64,000 nt of DNA from Lamellibrachia columna (lineage: Eukaryota; Annelida; Polychaeta; Sabellida; Siboglinidae), in assembly GCA_963662155.1 (NCBI GenBank), contig OY759269.1, positions 16,035,263 through 16,099,262 of the forward strand, written 5' to 3'. Shown here in pieces: positions 35,051 to 46,429 of this stretch. Numbering within the stretch: the first letter of the stretch is position 1; each line of letters starts with the position of its first letter. The notes below the pieces were generated by a model. It was not told the DNA's origin. It did no database searches and saw only the letters and a program-made list of their open reading frames with translations. The position numbers and the translations under genes are program-made.

Positions 35051-36195
35051 AGGTTGATGTGTAATGTGTCGGGGGTAATGACATAACTATCGACGGCCGA
35101 GTTCGACAGTCGTCATTCTATCCTGTGCATCCGACTCGAAGAGCTTGTATGCGCACACGTTCGTTTCAAACGTGGTCTCTACGCTATAGTGGTCATATAA
35201 TGTGACCCCGGTTAAATCTTACATGGCTATATCGTCTTGGTCGTATGCCTCGTACAGCGTCTTCACCGACGGCTCCAACCGATGGACGTCACATCCTCAA
35301 TGCAAGGCGAAACACCGGAAGAGACATAGGATATCATTGTACCTCTTGACATTTTTGGGTTCCCTTTCTAGACCGATGACGCTTTTGTTCTTCTTGATGT
35401 AGGCTGGAAGGAATTATAGTACTTGTATCGGCCCGTGTTCTTGTTCCTCAGAACTGAGGTTAATCTTGAAAGAGTGGGTCTGTTCCTGGAACATGATATT
35501 TAAATGAGCCTCTAGAACAGTCGTGTCTAGCGTAGTTAATCTGTAATCGTACCTGCACTGAATGGGACCTCTCGATACGCGTGTACCGATGGTCGACCAG
35601 TGCTCTCGAACGACGTGTTGCAGTTCGGTCGACAGAGTGTTTGAGAAGGGAAGTCGATCGGGTGGTCCGATTGTATCTTCTTCGGTAACGAAAAGGCGGG
35701 GTGTGGTGTTTCCCCATTTTGATCTCTTCGGTAATGGTGGTTCGTTGACGTCGGTACACGCGGTTCGTGCGACTGTGACTACGACTACAACAACGACTAG
35801 TACTACTACTACTGCGACTACATGCAGTCCTTGCGTAATGATTGTCCCATCTCCCGTGCGTTACACCGCATTTCTCACACACGGATTTCGCTTTCTTTGC
35901 GTGATCACTAGATGGCACCACTGCTGGCGGCGCTACCGAGTTCGTGTGTTGACCTAAAGAGTCTCAGTGGGTCTCCACGTGTCGTCGTAGCTCTCCATAC
36001 GTGTCGAGTACAAGGCCACCTTGGCGACATATGTGTCTTTTCATGTTGATAACAGGGTCTACACCTGAAAGACCACGGCCCCTCAGTACATCTATATAGT
36101 ATGTGCGCACGTGCTTGCGTGGTTACGTGCTTGCGTGTGCGGTCGTCATGTATGATAAGGTGTGAGCAGAGGGTAATGGCCACTTGGGGCACCAC
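35050..36195 (-). pseudogene. N-terminal zinc-finger/basic region upstream of the polymerase
   Basis: Frames on the - strand contain INMKRHICRQGGLVLDTYGE and LRRHVETH (about 36,040-35,970), then KSVCEKCGVTHGRWDNHYAR (35,890-35,830) with Cys/His spacing of C2H2-like fingers, a Ser/Arg-rich stretch and RSHSVQVRLQINYARHDCSR. These continue, with frame changes, toward the polymerase finger at 35,030. It may be the N-terminal extension of the same polymerase protein, as in adintoviruses, or a separate zinc-finger protein. I cannot decide by eye. Confidence 0.5.
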
Positions 36196-36507
36196 TATAT
36201 TGAGCGTGTCTATAGAGAAGTGTCACGCTGTTCTTTTCATAAGAAGAGGAGATTATATACATGTAATACTTATAACAATGAAATATGGTCACAAAGAATA
36301 CTATAGAAGTCTACAGGTTATATTCATAAAATAAAGTAAATAAGAATATTACAGCATAACAAAATTCATTAAGTATATAAGTCTACACACGATAATAAAG
36401 TTCATAAAACAAAAATTACAAAGACATATTGTCACACTACAGGATAAAAAAGTAAATAACTCTACACAATATAATAAAGTAAACAATTCTACGGGGAGGC
36501 TATGACC

Positions 36508-36644
<137 letters not shown>

Positions 36645-36659
36645 TTGCGTGCGTTATTA

Positions 36660-36859
36660 TAGTAACCATGGATTGATGCATGCGATGTCCTGAATAAGTG
36701 TGTTTGTAGTTGGTCTGACGTCAGACTCTTGGCCGTCGCACTGCATATGTCGTGGGTGGCCTGCGCCACTGTTAGTGACGTGTCTCTCGTGACGATGTGG
36801 GCCATAGCCTCCTCTAGCTTAAACTTATATTGTTCCACTGTGAATAGTGGCATGGTCAT
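36660..36859 (-). CDS. Small ORF of the Polinton-like element, unknown
   Basis: It begins MTMPLFTVEQYKFKLEEAMA and continues with THDICSATAKSLTSDQLQTH until (TG)n, where the frame becomes Thr-His repeats. About 66 residues are non-repetitive. The predicted character is helical and soluble. The frame opens 36 bp inside a Ser/Pro-coding low-complexity stretch. I do not recognise it. Confidence 0.3.
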
Positions 36860-37240
36860 CGGATATCATGGTTGTGGGGTGACGGCGACGATGACGACGG
36901 GCTGTCGTTGAACCGTGTGTACAATGATGACGACGGGCTGAATAAAGGTGTTGACGATCGAGACTGTGACGGTGGCGACGACGACGAAAGCCGGGATGGT
37001 GAAGTCGGTTGACGGGGTGGTGACGTCAGAGGCGGCGGGGTGGTGACGGACGAGACGGTGACGGCGGCTGCGGTGACTTCGGCGACGACGTAGGCCGAGG
37101 CGGGGGCAACGGTGGTGATGTCACTGATGATGTTGGTGGCGGCTGTGATGTCACCGATGACAGGCGTCGTTTTTTTATTAAGTATAGTTGCAGGTCATTG
37201 TCTGCTAATGACGGCGTGTTGACAGTTCGTATATTTATGT
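36860..37240 (-). other. GC-rich low-complexity region (Pro/Ser/Thr-coding on the - strand)
   Basis: Short GACGACG, GGCGGTGACG and TGATGTC units recur. One - strand frame reads SPPLPPPRPTSSPKSPQPP and continues to a stop. Either a disordered protein region or simple-sequence expansion. No domain is seen. Confidence 0.4.
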
Positions 37241-37507
37241 TTTATGTCATCATTGCCGCCTTCACAGCCGCCGTCTTCTCACCCTCCTCATACGCAGTAC
37301 GTTTGAGGTGTAGTCCGATGCTTATCTATAGAAAGGAAAGAAAGTAAACTGTTTAATGAATGTTATCATCCCTGTCTACGGATAGCCTTTCGCACCTTCC
37401 CCATCATATCGATCCGCCAATGCAATATTCAACGACATAATAGCCCAGCGCAACATGTGTTGGATTAAACCAGATGAAGGTGTGTACACCTAATCTTTCA
37501 ATATATT

Positions 37508-38275
37508 CTATATGCGACACACCTCATCACACACATATCGGACACAGGCCGCATCTAACGCTGCGTCGAAAGACTGTTGATTAAAGAGGGCTTCCGTACG
37601 ATCTTGAATTCTATCTATACCATTCACCGTTGCCTCCATGTCGTCACTGCTGTTGCTATCAGCCTTCTGCATAGCATTATCATCATCATCTTCTGGCTTA
37701 ATTATACAAGATGCAGGAGAGATACTGGACGCTGCAGACGTGAATATGATTTCGTCACTGTTACTATCTAGCCATGTCTGTACTTTACTAATGCTGGAGT
37801 TCGTAGCCTCGTCGGTGGGTACAATGACGTCATCCTGTTTGCCATTGTCTTCCTTCAAAGATAATTACGAATCTACCACTTCCATTTCTGATACGGTGTA
37901 ATTCACATACGTGTCCTTTACACATTTCTTGATGGTGTCCATGACACGTGCCCCCCGGAGCAGGGACAGTGAGACATAACGGTCTGCATCTGATGTCATC
38001 CCGGTGTAGGTGTTGGCATCAAACCCCAATATTTTTGCCGCCAATTGATCGAAAATACATGCCCACATTTCTCCCCTTCTCTGTCGGACAGTAGGACCTG
38101 TACACGGGAACACGCTGCCATTGGTGGATTGAACAATAGTAGCCATTCCCTGTGCTGTTGCTGACGACATGTCGATTGGTCTGGTCACGGATTTGCTGAT
38201 TGTCTTTACTGAAATGGGGAATGCTTTTTTCTCAAGATGGATCATTTGTAAGTATATATCATACTGTATTTTCAT
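37508..38275 (-). pseudogene. Unknown acidic ORF-A of the Polinton-like element (one in-frame stop)
   Basis: A single frame of about 255 codons from ATG 38,275 to 37,508, with one TAA at 37,865-37,867. An internal ATG at 38,170 (MSSATAQGMATIV) is an alternative start. The N-terminal half contains RRGEMWACIFDQLAAKILGF and YVSLSLLRGARVMDTIKKCV and looks globular. The C-terminal half is acidic and Ser-rich (IIKPEDDDD, SNSSDDMEATVNG). It is the first gene inside the right terminal repeat, the place where accessory or integrase genes often sit, but it has no integrase hallmarks (no HHCC finger, no DDE pattern). Function unknown. Confidence 0.5.
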
Positions 38276-38298
38276 AGTTCGAACTGACGGTAACTCTT

Positions 38299-38312
38299 AA
38301 AGATTATATAAC
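38299..38312 (-). promoter_or_regulatory. Possible TATA box ahead of ORF-A
   Basis: On the - strand TTATATAATC lies about 26-35 bp before the first ATG of ORF-A. A real TATA box would put the transcription start very near that ATG, which would favour the internal ATG at 38,170. In AT-rich DNA such a match is not strong evidence. Confidence 0.2.
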
Positions 38313-38489
38313 ATTGAACACTTTTACAATGGCTCTATAGCACATAGTTTCACTTTGACACAGCACTATTAGCAATATAGGATACTTTGACAACTACAAT
38401 ATACTCCTTTTGAAAACGTTTATATTTAGTTTTGTGTTGACTAAAAATGCGTGTGCTACTTTCACACATAACTTTCCTCCTTACACAGA

Positions 38490-38734
38490 ATGACCTCTGA
38501 CCCCTATTACAAGACTCCTTGACCACTCCTTGACCAGTCCTTTAGTCGCGGGGGAGCGCTGATGATGTCCCTCGTGTAGCACTACAGCAGACAGGGTGCG
38601 CTGGTGTCCTGTGAGCGATACTATATCTCTTTCCATTTACTCTCACACCGCGGATTTTCCCAAAAATCTATTTTTAGTAGACTGCGAACACATGGTCCCC
38701 TTCCTTAAGCATAGAGATGCACTAAGGAACTACT
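38490..38734 (-). repeat. Right terminal inverted repeat of the Polinton-like element
   Basis: The reverse complement of the left end: TGGTCCCCTTCCTTAAGCAT, GCGAACACATGG, TACTCTCACACCG, TGTGAGCGATA and CCTCTGACCCC are all present in mirrored order. An extra stretch of about 50-70 bp near 38,530-38,600 (with CTCCTTGACCACTCCTTGACC) is not in the left arm. Confidence 0.9.
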
Positions 38735-39300
38735 CTCACCATTACGAAAATTGGAATTTCATTTTTACAATACAACAGCTCACCCTTACGAATTTCATTT
38801 TAAAACGCAACATATAAGCTTCACAGAAAGTCCTTTTCGCGTCGCGGTATAATTATAAATTGTTGCTACGATCTTAAAATGTGATTTAAGCGAATGTAAT
38901 GGCTTCCATAAACTGGTATAATGGTCTTGTGTGACCTATCTGCCAATTGTAGGAATGGCTTCGTTTCGATTCTGTTGGTTGGCTGGCAGGTGGATTCATC
39001 TGGTTCACCGGCTTACTTTGGGAGGAAAATCTTTAATCAATGATAAATATTATTATAACGATAAAAATTAAAAACACTACATTTCGCTTTACAGCATTAT
39101 GTCCATGCCTGCCGAGAAGTCGCAAGGTACAAGCTTCTACTTGATGCTCTGAGCAATATAGATCATTATAATAAATATAGAAAGTAATAATAAATCAAAT
39201 CGGACCAAACGTAAAGTTTACCCATTATATATATTTCTAAAATTAATTAATGATTGTTGTAGTAGCAACGCCGATTACCGCGACGCCAAACGGACTTTCT
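38735..39300. other. No gene seen
   Basis: Right flank of the element, AT-rich, without a recognisable feature. Confidence 0.4.
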
Positions 39301-39312
39301 GTGAAACTGATA

Positions 39313-39432
<120 letters not shown>

Positions 39433-39810
39433 GTAGTTACCCACAACAACACGTTTCTGTACATGCATGATAAGTACATGCGTGATCTCTACATGCATGA
39501 CAGGTACGGATCAAGAAAAGAATGACATAATTACGTGGAATTATCGAAGAAACGGTACAAGTGAGTGTTAGGGTCTACAGCTTTCGCAAGCTTGCAGTCA
39601 CGACTGCGAGAATCAAGATTAAACAGATTCTTAACAATACTAATAATGCTACTGCTACTGCTACTGCGACTACCACCACAACTGCTACCACTACTACCAC
39701 CATTAATAATAATAATAATTATTATAATAATACACTAAGCACTTTCAGTGGTCTGAATGTTGTAAATGAAGCAGATACAATGTGTATGACACCAGTGTAT
39801 GTCCACTCAC

Positions 39811-40018
39811 CATAAGCTGGCCTGTGTATATGGAAGTTGTTAGAATCGACGAATATTTGTGTGTCGATGGTTTTCGGTTCTTTGCACTCCTGACCGTTGA
39901 TAGTGAAGAACCAGCGGCGAACAGAGCCGAACTTTGGGCCGGTATTTACCAGTCGCAAGAGACCGTTCCACACGACTCGCAGCACAGTGTCATCCCGCTT
40001 CTTGACGAGACCACACGA
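39811..40018 (-). CDS. CTHRC1-like (collagen triple helix repeat-containing 1) exon
   Basis: A 208-bp exon on the - strand. The acceptor TTTGTTCTTACAG ends at 40,019 and the donor G|GTGAGT starts at 39,810. It begins in phase 0 with SCGLVKKRDDTVLRVVWNGL, then RRWFFTINGQECKEPKTIDT and FHIHRPAY. The W-F-T-I-N-G-x-E-C, P-x-x-I-D and H-R-x-x-x motifs are those of the C-terminal globular domain of CTHRC1-like secreted proteins. No stops or frameshifts occur, so it looks functional, unlike the transposons around it. Partner exons were not identified; a signal-peptide exon on the same strand at 50,363-50,435 ends in a different phase, so an intermediate exon would be required. Confidence 0.65.
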
Positions 40019-40711
40019 CTGTAAGAACAAATGGGACAATAATTCATACATTGGACATTTTATTCCGATGGTTTTGGTACATACGTCAGCGATCATAATC
40101 GGTAGATCGGTGGAGTGATTTTTGGGGGGCATTGGGTCATTTGGCTAAGTAGTTTGTGTTTTTCGCAAGTAACCTGCTGCGCCATTGCGTTGTAGTGAAT
40201 AAGTTCCCATTTTTTAGTCTTACATTTGCGGGATCCCAGGAAAGTCACTACACTGTTGGCTTTGTAAAGCAGACGATGGAGGAAGGCCTCAAAGAAAATG
40301 GAAGGACGACATAAAGGAGTGGACGAAGCTGGGGTGGAATTCATCCAATATTAAAGTGAAATATGTGTTGAATGGGAAATCCGAAGAGTACTCTGCAAAT
40401 GCGGAGAAAACGTTTAGAAACATATTTATTTTGGTTGCATCGACATTCTCTGCAGCTTGCACTGTTTTTTCCAATATAACAAACATACTCACGAAAGCAA
40501 GACCTTTTTCGCCATGATAATCCAAATCCCGATTTGAACACTGCTTCAGGCTGACAGCTGATATGCTTCTTCTCGCGACATCACCTGCAATGACAGGGCA
40601 AATGTAAAGTGTGTTCTTATATAGCATGACATCCGGTCTATAAGATCGCTATACTTCATACTTCTCCACCTCTCACCTGTCACAAGTCGTCGTATTGCAC
40701 ACATTCGCCAG

Positions 40712-40954
40712 ATGGCATCACTGCTGTGGTCTCTGCCTATGGATTTACAACCCACACAAACAACAAAGGTGTATTTTGAGACCACCGCCATTTCAAACAG
40801 AGCAGCCGTATTAGATGAAGCTAGTGATGACGAATCTTATCAAATACAGCATCGGTGCGTCGCTGTAACTAGAGTTTTCTTTTACAAAAACAATAATGAA
40901 CAATGGAATGTTATCGTTTCATCAAACGCTCGTGAATTAGAATGTGTTCATTGA
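40712..40954 (+). CDS. Hypothetical ORF, 80 residues
   Basis: A clean frame with DEASDDESYQIQHRCVAVTR and VFFYKNNNEQWNVIVSSNAR, ending ELECVH. The composition looks protein-like and not simple repeat. No domain recognised and no convincing splice sites were checked on both sides. It may be a single exon or chance. Confidence 0.25.
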   Translation: MASLLWSLPMDLQPTQTTKVYFETTAISNRAAVLDEASDDESYQIQHRCVAVTRVFFYKNNNEQWNVIVSSNARELECVH

Positions 40955-41400
40955 TGCATGTCCATGGGTGAACGTGGTACTTCTGGTGTGTCGTATTGGC
41001 GCATTTCACTTACGTAACCCTCATCCTGCATACCGGTGCATAAGACAGAAACAAGACATTTCCACTTATGTTTGGCAGCCTTTCCCCAGCTGAGGTGCAT
41101 TTCGTGTAACGCCCATATATCGCCTCCACAGTTCTCCCCCAGGCTGATTTTTGTCGTCCTCATTTCCGTTTTCCTTCGTGAGCCCACTTGAAGGCTGTTT
41201 TGGCTATACTGTCGTTATCCTTTCGTAAAACATGGCCGATCCATTTCCGTCTTCTTGTGGTTAGTAAGTCATCCATGCTAATGTGTGCTGTTAATTTCAG
41301 AAGTTCTTTGTTGGAAATATTTTATTGTCAGAATATTCGCATAATGTTTCGAAGGCATTTTATGTGGAAGGTTGAATGTTTTATCAGATCTGTGTATGTT
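40950..41400 (-). mobile_element. RTE-like LINE 3' coding tail
   Basis: The - strand frames read NKELLKLTAHISMDDLLTTR, RRKWIGHVLRKDNDS and IAKTAFKWAHEGKRKTEMRT, then WGKAAKHKWKCLVSVLC and end with GMQDEGY. The R-R-x-W-I-G-H-V-L-R and W...A...R.KW...V..LC patterns mark the C-terminus of LINE proteins. One frame change is needed near 41,180. Confidence 0.7.
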
Positions 41401-43880
41401 TCAGAATGCGCAAATATGTGTGCGTGTGGGCATGGGTGCTTGCGTGCGTTCGTGCGTGCGTGCGTGTGTCAGGCATGGGACAATTAACTTGACAAGTTAA
41501 TTTGATAAGTTAATTACTTAAATTACAATTGAAACTCTCCAATTAAATTAAATTAAATTAATGCACAATTTCATGCATGTCCACGGATATTGTCGTAATG
41601 GTGTTGTGGTCTTTTATACCTTGCCGATGCTTAATGGCAGAACCCTGAAAATTACAAGAAGGAAAAGCGCAGGCACATGCAAAAGTCATTATAGACGCAT
41701 GCCAATAGAAATTAAGTATTATAGAGTATTATGCAACAGTAGCACAATGGATGTAGTAAGGGGAGGATGGTGGGTTGAATAAAAGCTTCCTTTGTGTTGA
41801 GAAATCCAAGATGTGCGACGTTATTGAATTCCAACACAAAGGGAACATTACACACCCAACCTCGTTTTGATCCCGGGTGAATGTTTACGTAATCCGGACC
41901 GTTGGCCGACTATCACACAACGTACCGTTGGCGGACTATCATCGCACATGACAATTATAATAATATTCGCCTGATATTGTAAAAATATTATTTTTGACAT
42001 ATGTAAAATATTCATTTATACCTTGCTGAGCTCGTTTGCTATATGAATTGAACAAGAACATATATAGTTGGTAAAGGTAATTTAGTAATTGTATCCAACT
42101 GTAGCTAATAACATATATCTCTCGATGAGACAAAGCTTAAGCGCTAAACAAATGATACTGTCATCGAGGTACTACAAACAATTATTAAATGACAAATCTG
42201 TTTAGCAAAGGTGCGGCGGTAATACCCCCCACCCGGCCTTATGCAATATAGGCCCAACGCACACCCCAGGGATGATCTGTTAATGTATAACTTCTTATTC
42301 TTCCTTCCTTCCAACAAGTCTCAGTGTGCTGTTTATATCATGGGTTCGACGGTTGTTCTGCCTAAAGTTCGCTTCGTGATTTGAATATAAAATAATTGTG
42401 CCACAGCAATGTTAACAACCTATTTCATTCACAAATGCAAGAGATGTTGGGATATACTCGTTTTGGTGCAAGTATTGCGCGACATAAAGCACAATTGGAG
42501 ACAATGTTAAGGTAAATCAGTTGTCAAAAAATGTTGCCCGTGTAACAGTTCGTACTGCCCTTGTGAACTGAACATTTAGAAAACCTGGTTGCAATTATGT
42601 TCTAGTACGTCTTGCAGGTGCGCAGGTCAAAAACCATGACTTTTGTTTCCTTTTAACAGTAAGTAGCGCACGGAACGGAACAAATTAACCAATGAACATC
42701 TGAATAACAGCCATCTAACTATATAGAACCTCATCCATGTTAATTGACTGCGTAACTGCACAACATTTCATAAAACATTTGATCAGGACACCCAAACATG
42801 CACGTAACGTAATCTACAAACACGTTACCACAGATGTTTAAAATGTTATTTATTGGAGTTTGATTCTCTACCTTTCTGAATTATAAGAAAAGCAACCGTA
42901 TTATTTTATTCGGTTGACTACATATATCACACGAACGAACATCTTACAAAATTCGAAATCCTAAAAAAAATTATTGTATTTGCCTCACTCATTGAGCGCA
43001 ATGAAGCGCGGTGTTGTTGTCGTTAACGGGAATATACGACGATTTTCATTGTTTAACTGAATGACTGTTGTATGAGACATACATATTGGTTCACTGGATT
43101 TATTAGTATACACGATATTCATAACACGTGTGACATATATCGGCTAAGAATAAAATCATGAATGTGTCGTTTGCTTTGCTGTGTTCATTGCCTTCTTCCT
43201 TTTCAGTAGACTTTCCTTATAAGTTTATTGTGTTCAACTTATTTGATATATTTATTTTGAGAAATGTTTCTCCCTGGACCATTTTCGTTTTTCATTAATA
43301 TTTCGTTATGGTATCATGTTTGCTAAATATGTTCTTGTATACTGATATCTAAATTTATAGATGTGTCGTCACTTCCGATATTGTTTTTTTATAATGATCA
43401 CTTCTCGTAAATCGTCGACACACGTCTAATTAACCTTTAAGAGATTCGACTAATAGTCTGCATGTCGGCCTCTGTGAGAGCTTTCTAGGGATGCATCTTG
43501 AAAACCCCCAGTACAGCCACTTATAAAATGGTACAATATAAACTATCTTGAAATATATGGGTTCATTCAATAAATTATAAAATTATTGCCGTCACGGTCT
43601 GTTGGAGATTGTTACCAAGTTTGTTTACTTACTTTGCGCAGTGGTAACTTTCTGGGCCCATAACCTGTTGAAAGTATAGACGTTTACACCGCATTCACGC
43701 AGAAGTAAAACATCACAGTAGACCGAGATGTCAATAGAAACAAATGTATTAGAACATACTGACTGAGCACAACCAGGTAAACAATAACAGCAGGCACTGA
43801 TGCACTTATCAGTAGTGCTGTTGCACTCTCAATAAATTCAGGTACAAAAATGCAAATTTCAACAATATGTTGCAGTTCCT
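41401..43880. other. Gene-poor AT-rich DNA
   Basis: No domain, exon or notable repeat was recognised across 2.5 kb, apart from a TGCG-rich tract near 41,440-41,470 and short AATTAA-type runs near 41,480-41,560. Confidence 0.45.
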
Positions 43881-44834
43881 TTATAAGTTAACAAGATTTA
43901 ACAAGATTGTCATCCCAAACAACAAGTTCCAGATGGCAAATGGACAAGGAAGTCATTCACTTATCGAGAGTCCAACAATTTTATCATTTATGTATAGCCC
44001 GCCCTTATCAGATATATGACAATTCTATGTTTCAACATATTCACACTACTAGCATTAACACAACCATTTGGCAGTGTGTTCCATTCAATTATCACCCTCT
44101 GTCAGAAAGAGTACTTTCTCATGTCCAACCTACACTGTTCCTTAACTAATGATGCTTTGTGTCCTCTGGTTCTACTGCCTTCTTTAAGTTTGAAGAACAT
44201 ATTCCTATCAACATCATCATAACCGTTGACTATTTTAAACACTTCTGTTTGGTCTCCTCTTAGCCTCCTGGTCTCTAGTTTTGTCAAACCACATTGAAAT
44301 AAGCGACTTTCGTAACTAAGGTCTCTCAATTCTGGAATCATTTGAGTTACTCTTCGTTGTATTCTTTCTACCTTGTCTATGTCCTTCTTACGGTACGGCC
44401 TCCATGCTTGAATACAATATTCCAAATGTGGCCTAACTATTACTTTGTACAGGGGTACAATTAGCTGTTTCTCCTTAGTCGTGATAGTTCTCCTAATTAG
44501 CCCTAGACTTTGATATCCTATCGAAGCAGCAATCCCACATTGCTCTGAAACTTTCATGTCAGCACTAAATGTTACTCCTAAGTCCTTTTCTTGTGTGGTT
44601 CTACATAGTACAGCATTTTATATTCTTTGTCCATGTTTCCATGTCCTATGTGTATGCATTTACACTTCCCAAAATTTAATAACATTTGCCATTTTACTGA
44701 CCATTTAACTAATTGATCTAGATCATCATGTAAACTTTGTTTATCTGCAACATTAGTAACCTTTCTGAATTAATTTTATCTGCAATTTTTTTATCTGCAA
44801 ATTTCAGTACTTTGCTATATATGTCATCTTCAAA

Positions 44835-45047
<213 letters not shown>

Positions 45048-46429
45048 GTATAGGACCTAATACTGATCACTGTGGTGTCCCACTCAAAACAGATTTCCAG
45101 TTTGAAATCTCATCATGTACTATTACTCTCTGTCTTCTGTGTGTAAGCCACTTTTCTATCCAGTTTATTAAAGCATTACCTATGGAATGGGCTTTAGTTT
45201 ACGTAACAATCTATGATGGGGCACTTTATCGAAAGCTTTCTGAAAAACTAAATAGACATCTACTGATGACCCGTCATTAACCCACTTTGTAATTTCTTCC
45301 AAAAAACATAAAACATAACAATGCTTTTAGGAACCCATGTTGACTTGTATTTATTAATTGATGTTTTGCAAAGAATTCCACCATGTGGTCTCTAGTTAAT
45401 ATTTCGAGTAATTTACATACAACTGATGTTAAACTCACTGGTCTGTAATGTTCTGGCTTGTTCCTCCATCTCTTCTTAAATAGCTGCGTACTGTTTGCTT
45501 CTTTCCATTCTGAAGGAACTATTCCTTCTTCTAGTAACAAGTTAAACACTTTTGGAAATGGTGTACTAATTTGCTCAACAATTTCCTTAAGCAGTTTTGG
45601 TGGTATCCCATCAACTCCAGTTGATTTATTTATTATCTTTCATCTTCTTATTTTTTTAATTTTATTTCAGGATTTACAAATAACTGCCCCAAATGATCGA
45701 ATTTATTGCTCTCAAATTTAGTAAATGGAACTGGACGTGAGCTGATATCATATGTGGTAAAAACTGAGCTGAAATACTCATTCAGGACCTCAGCTATTTG
45801 AAATCAGTCTGAAATTATGTTTCCACTTTTGTTTTCCTGTGGTCCGGCCTTATCTCGAACTTTCTGTTTACTCCTTACATAAGCATAGAAACTCTTGCTG
45901 TAATTTTTTATATTACCTTTTTTTCAAAGCTTCTATTAGCTTTTCCAATTTCAGTTGTAGCTAGGTTATGTGCCTCTTTGTAGTTTGTGTAGTCTGCTAC
46001 ATTTTCTCTGTGCTTATATCCCCCCACAGCATCTGTTTTTGAGCAATTTTTCTAATAGCCTGTTTTGACAGGTGTTTCTTCCTCGACCCTTTCCCTTGTT
46101 TTCTTAATGGAAAAAATTTCTCAATAATGCCATGAATCCGATATTTAAAACAAGTCCAGCATTTTGTTGCTGTCTTGTTCTTCAGCAAGTTATTCCAATC
46201 TATATTTGCTAGATATGTTCTCATCTCTTTATATTTAGCTTTGTTGAAGTTACTCCTTCATTGTTTTTTATATGCATTCCCTGTATTTACATTTATATTA
46301 AACTGGATTTGATTATGGTCACTTGAACTCAAAGGTTCGTGTTTTTTAACATTGTCAACTAATTCATTTTGAGAAGACAAAATTAAATATAACACATTCC
46401 CACCTGGTTGGTTCCAAGACATGTTGCGT

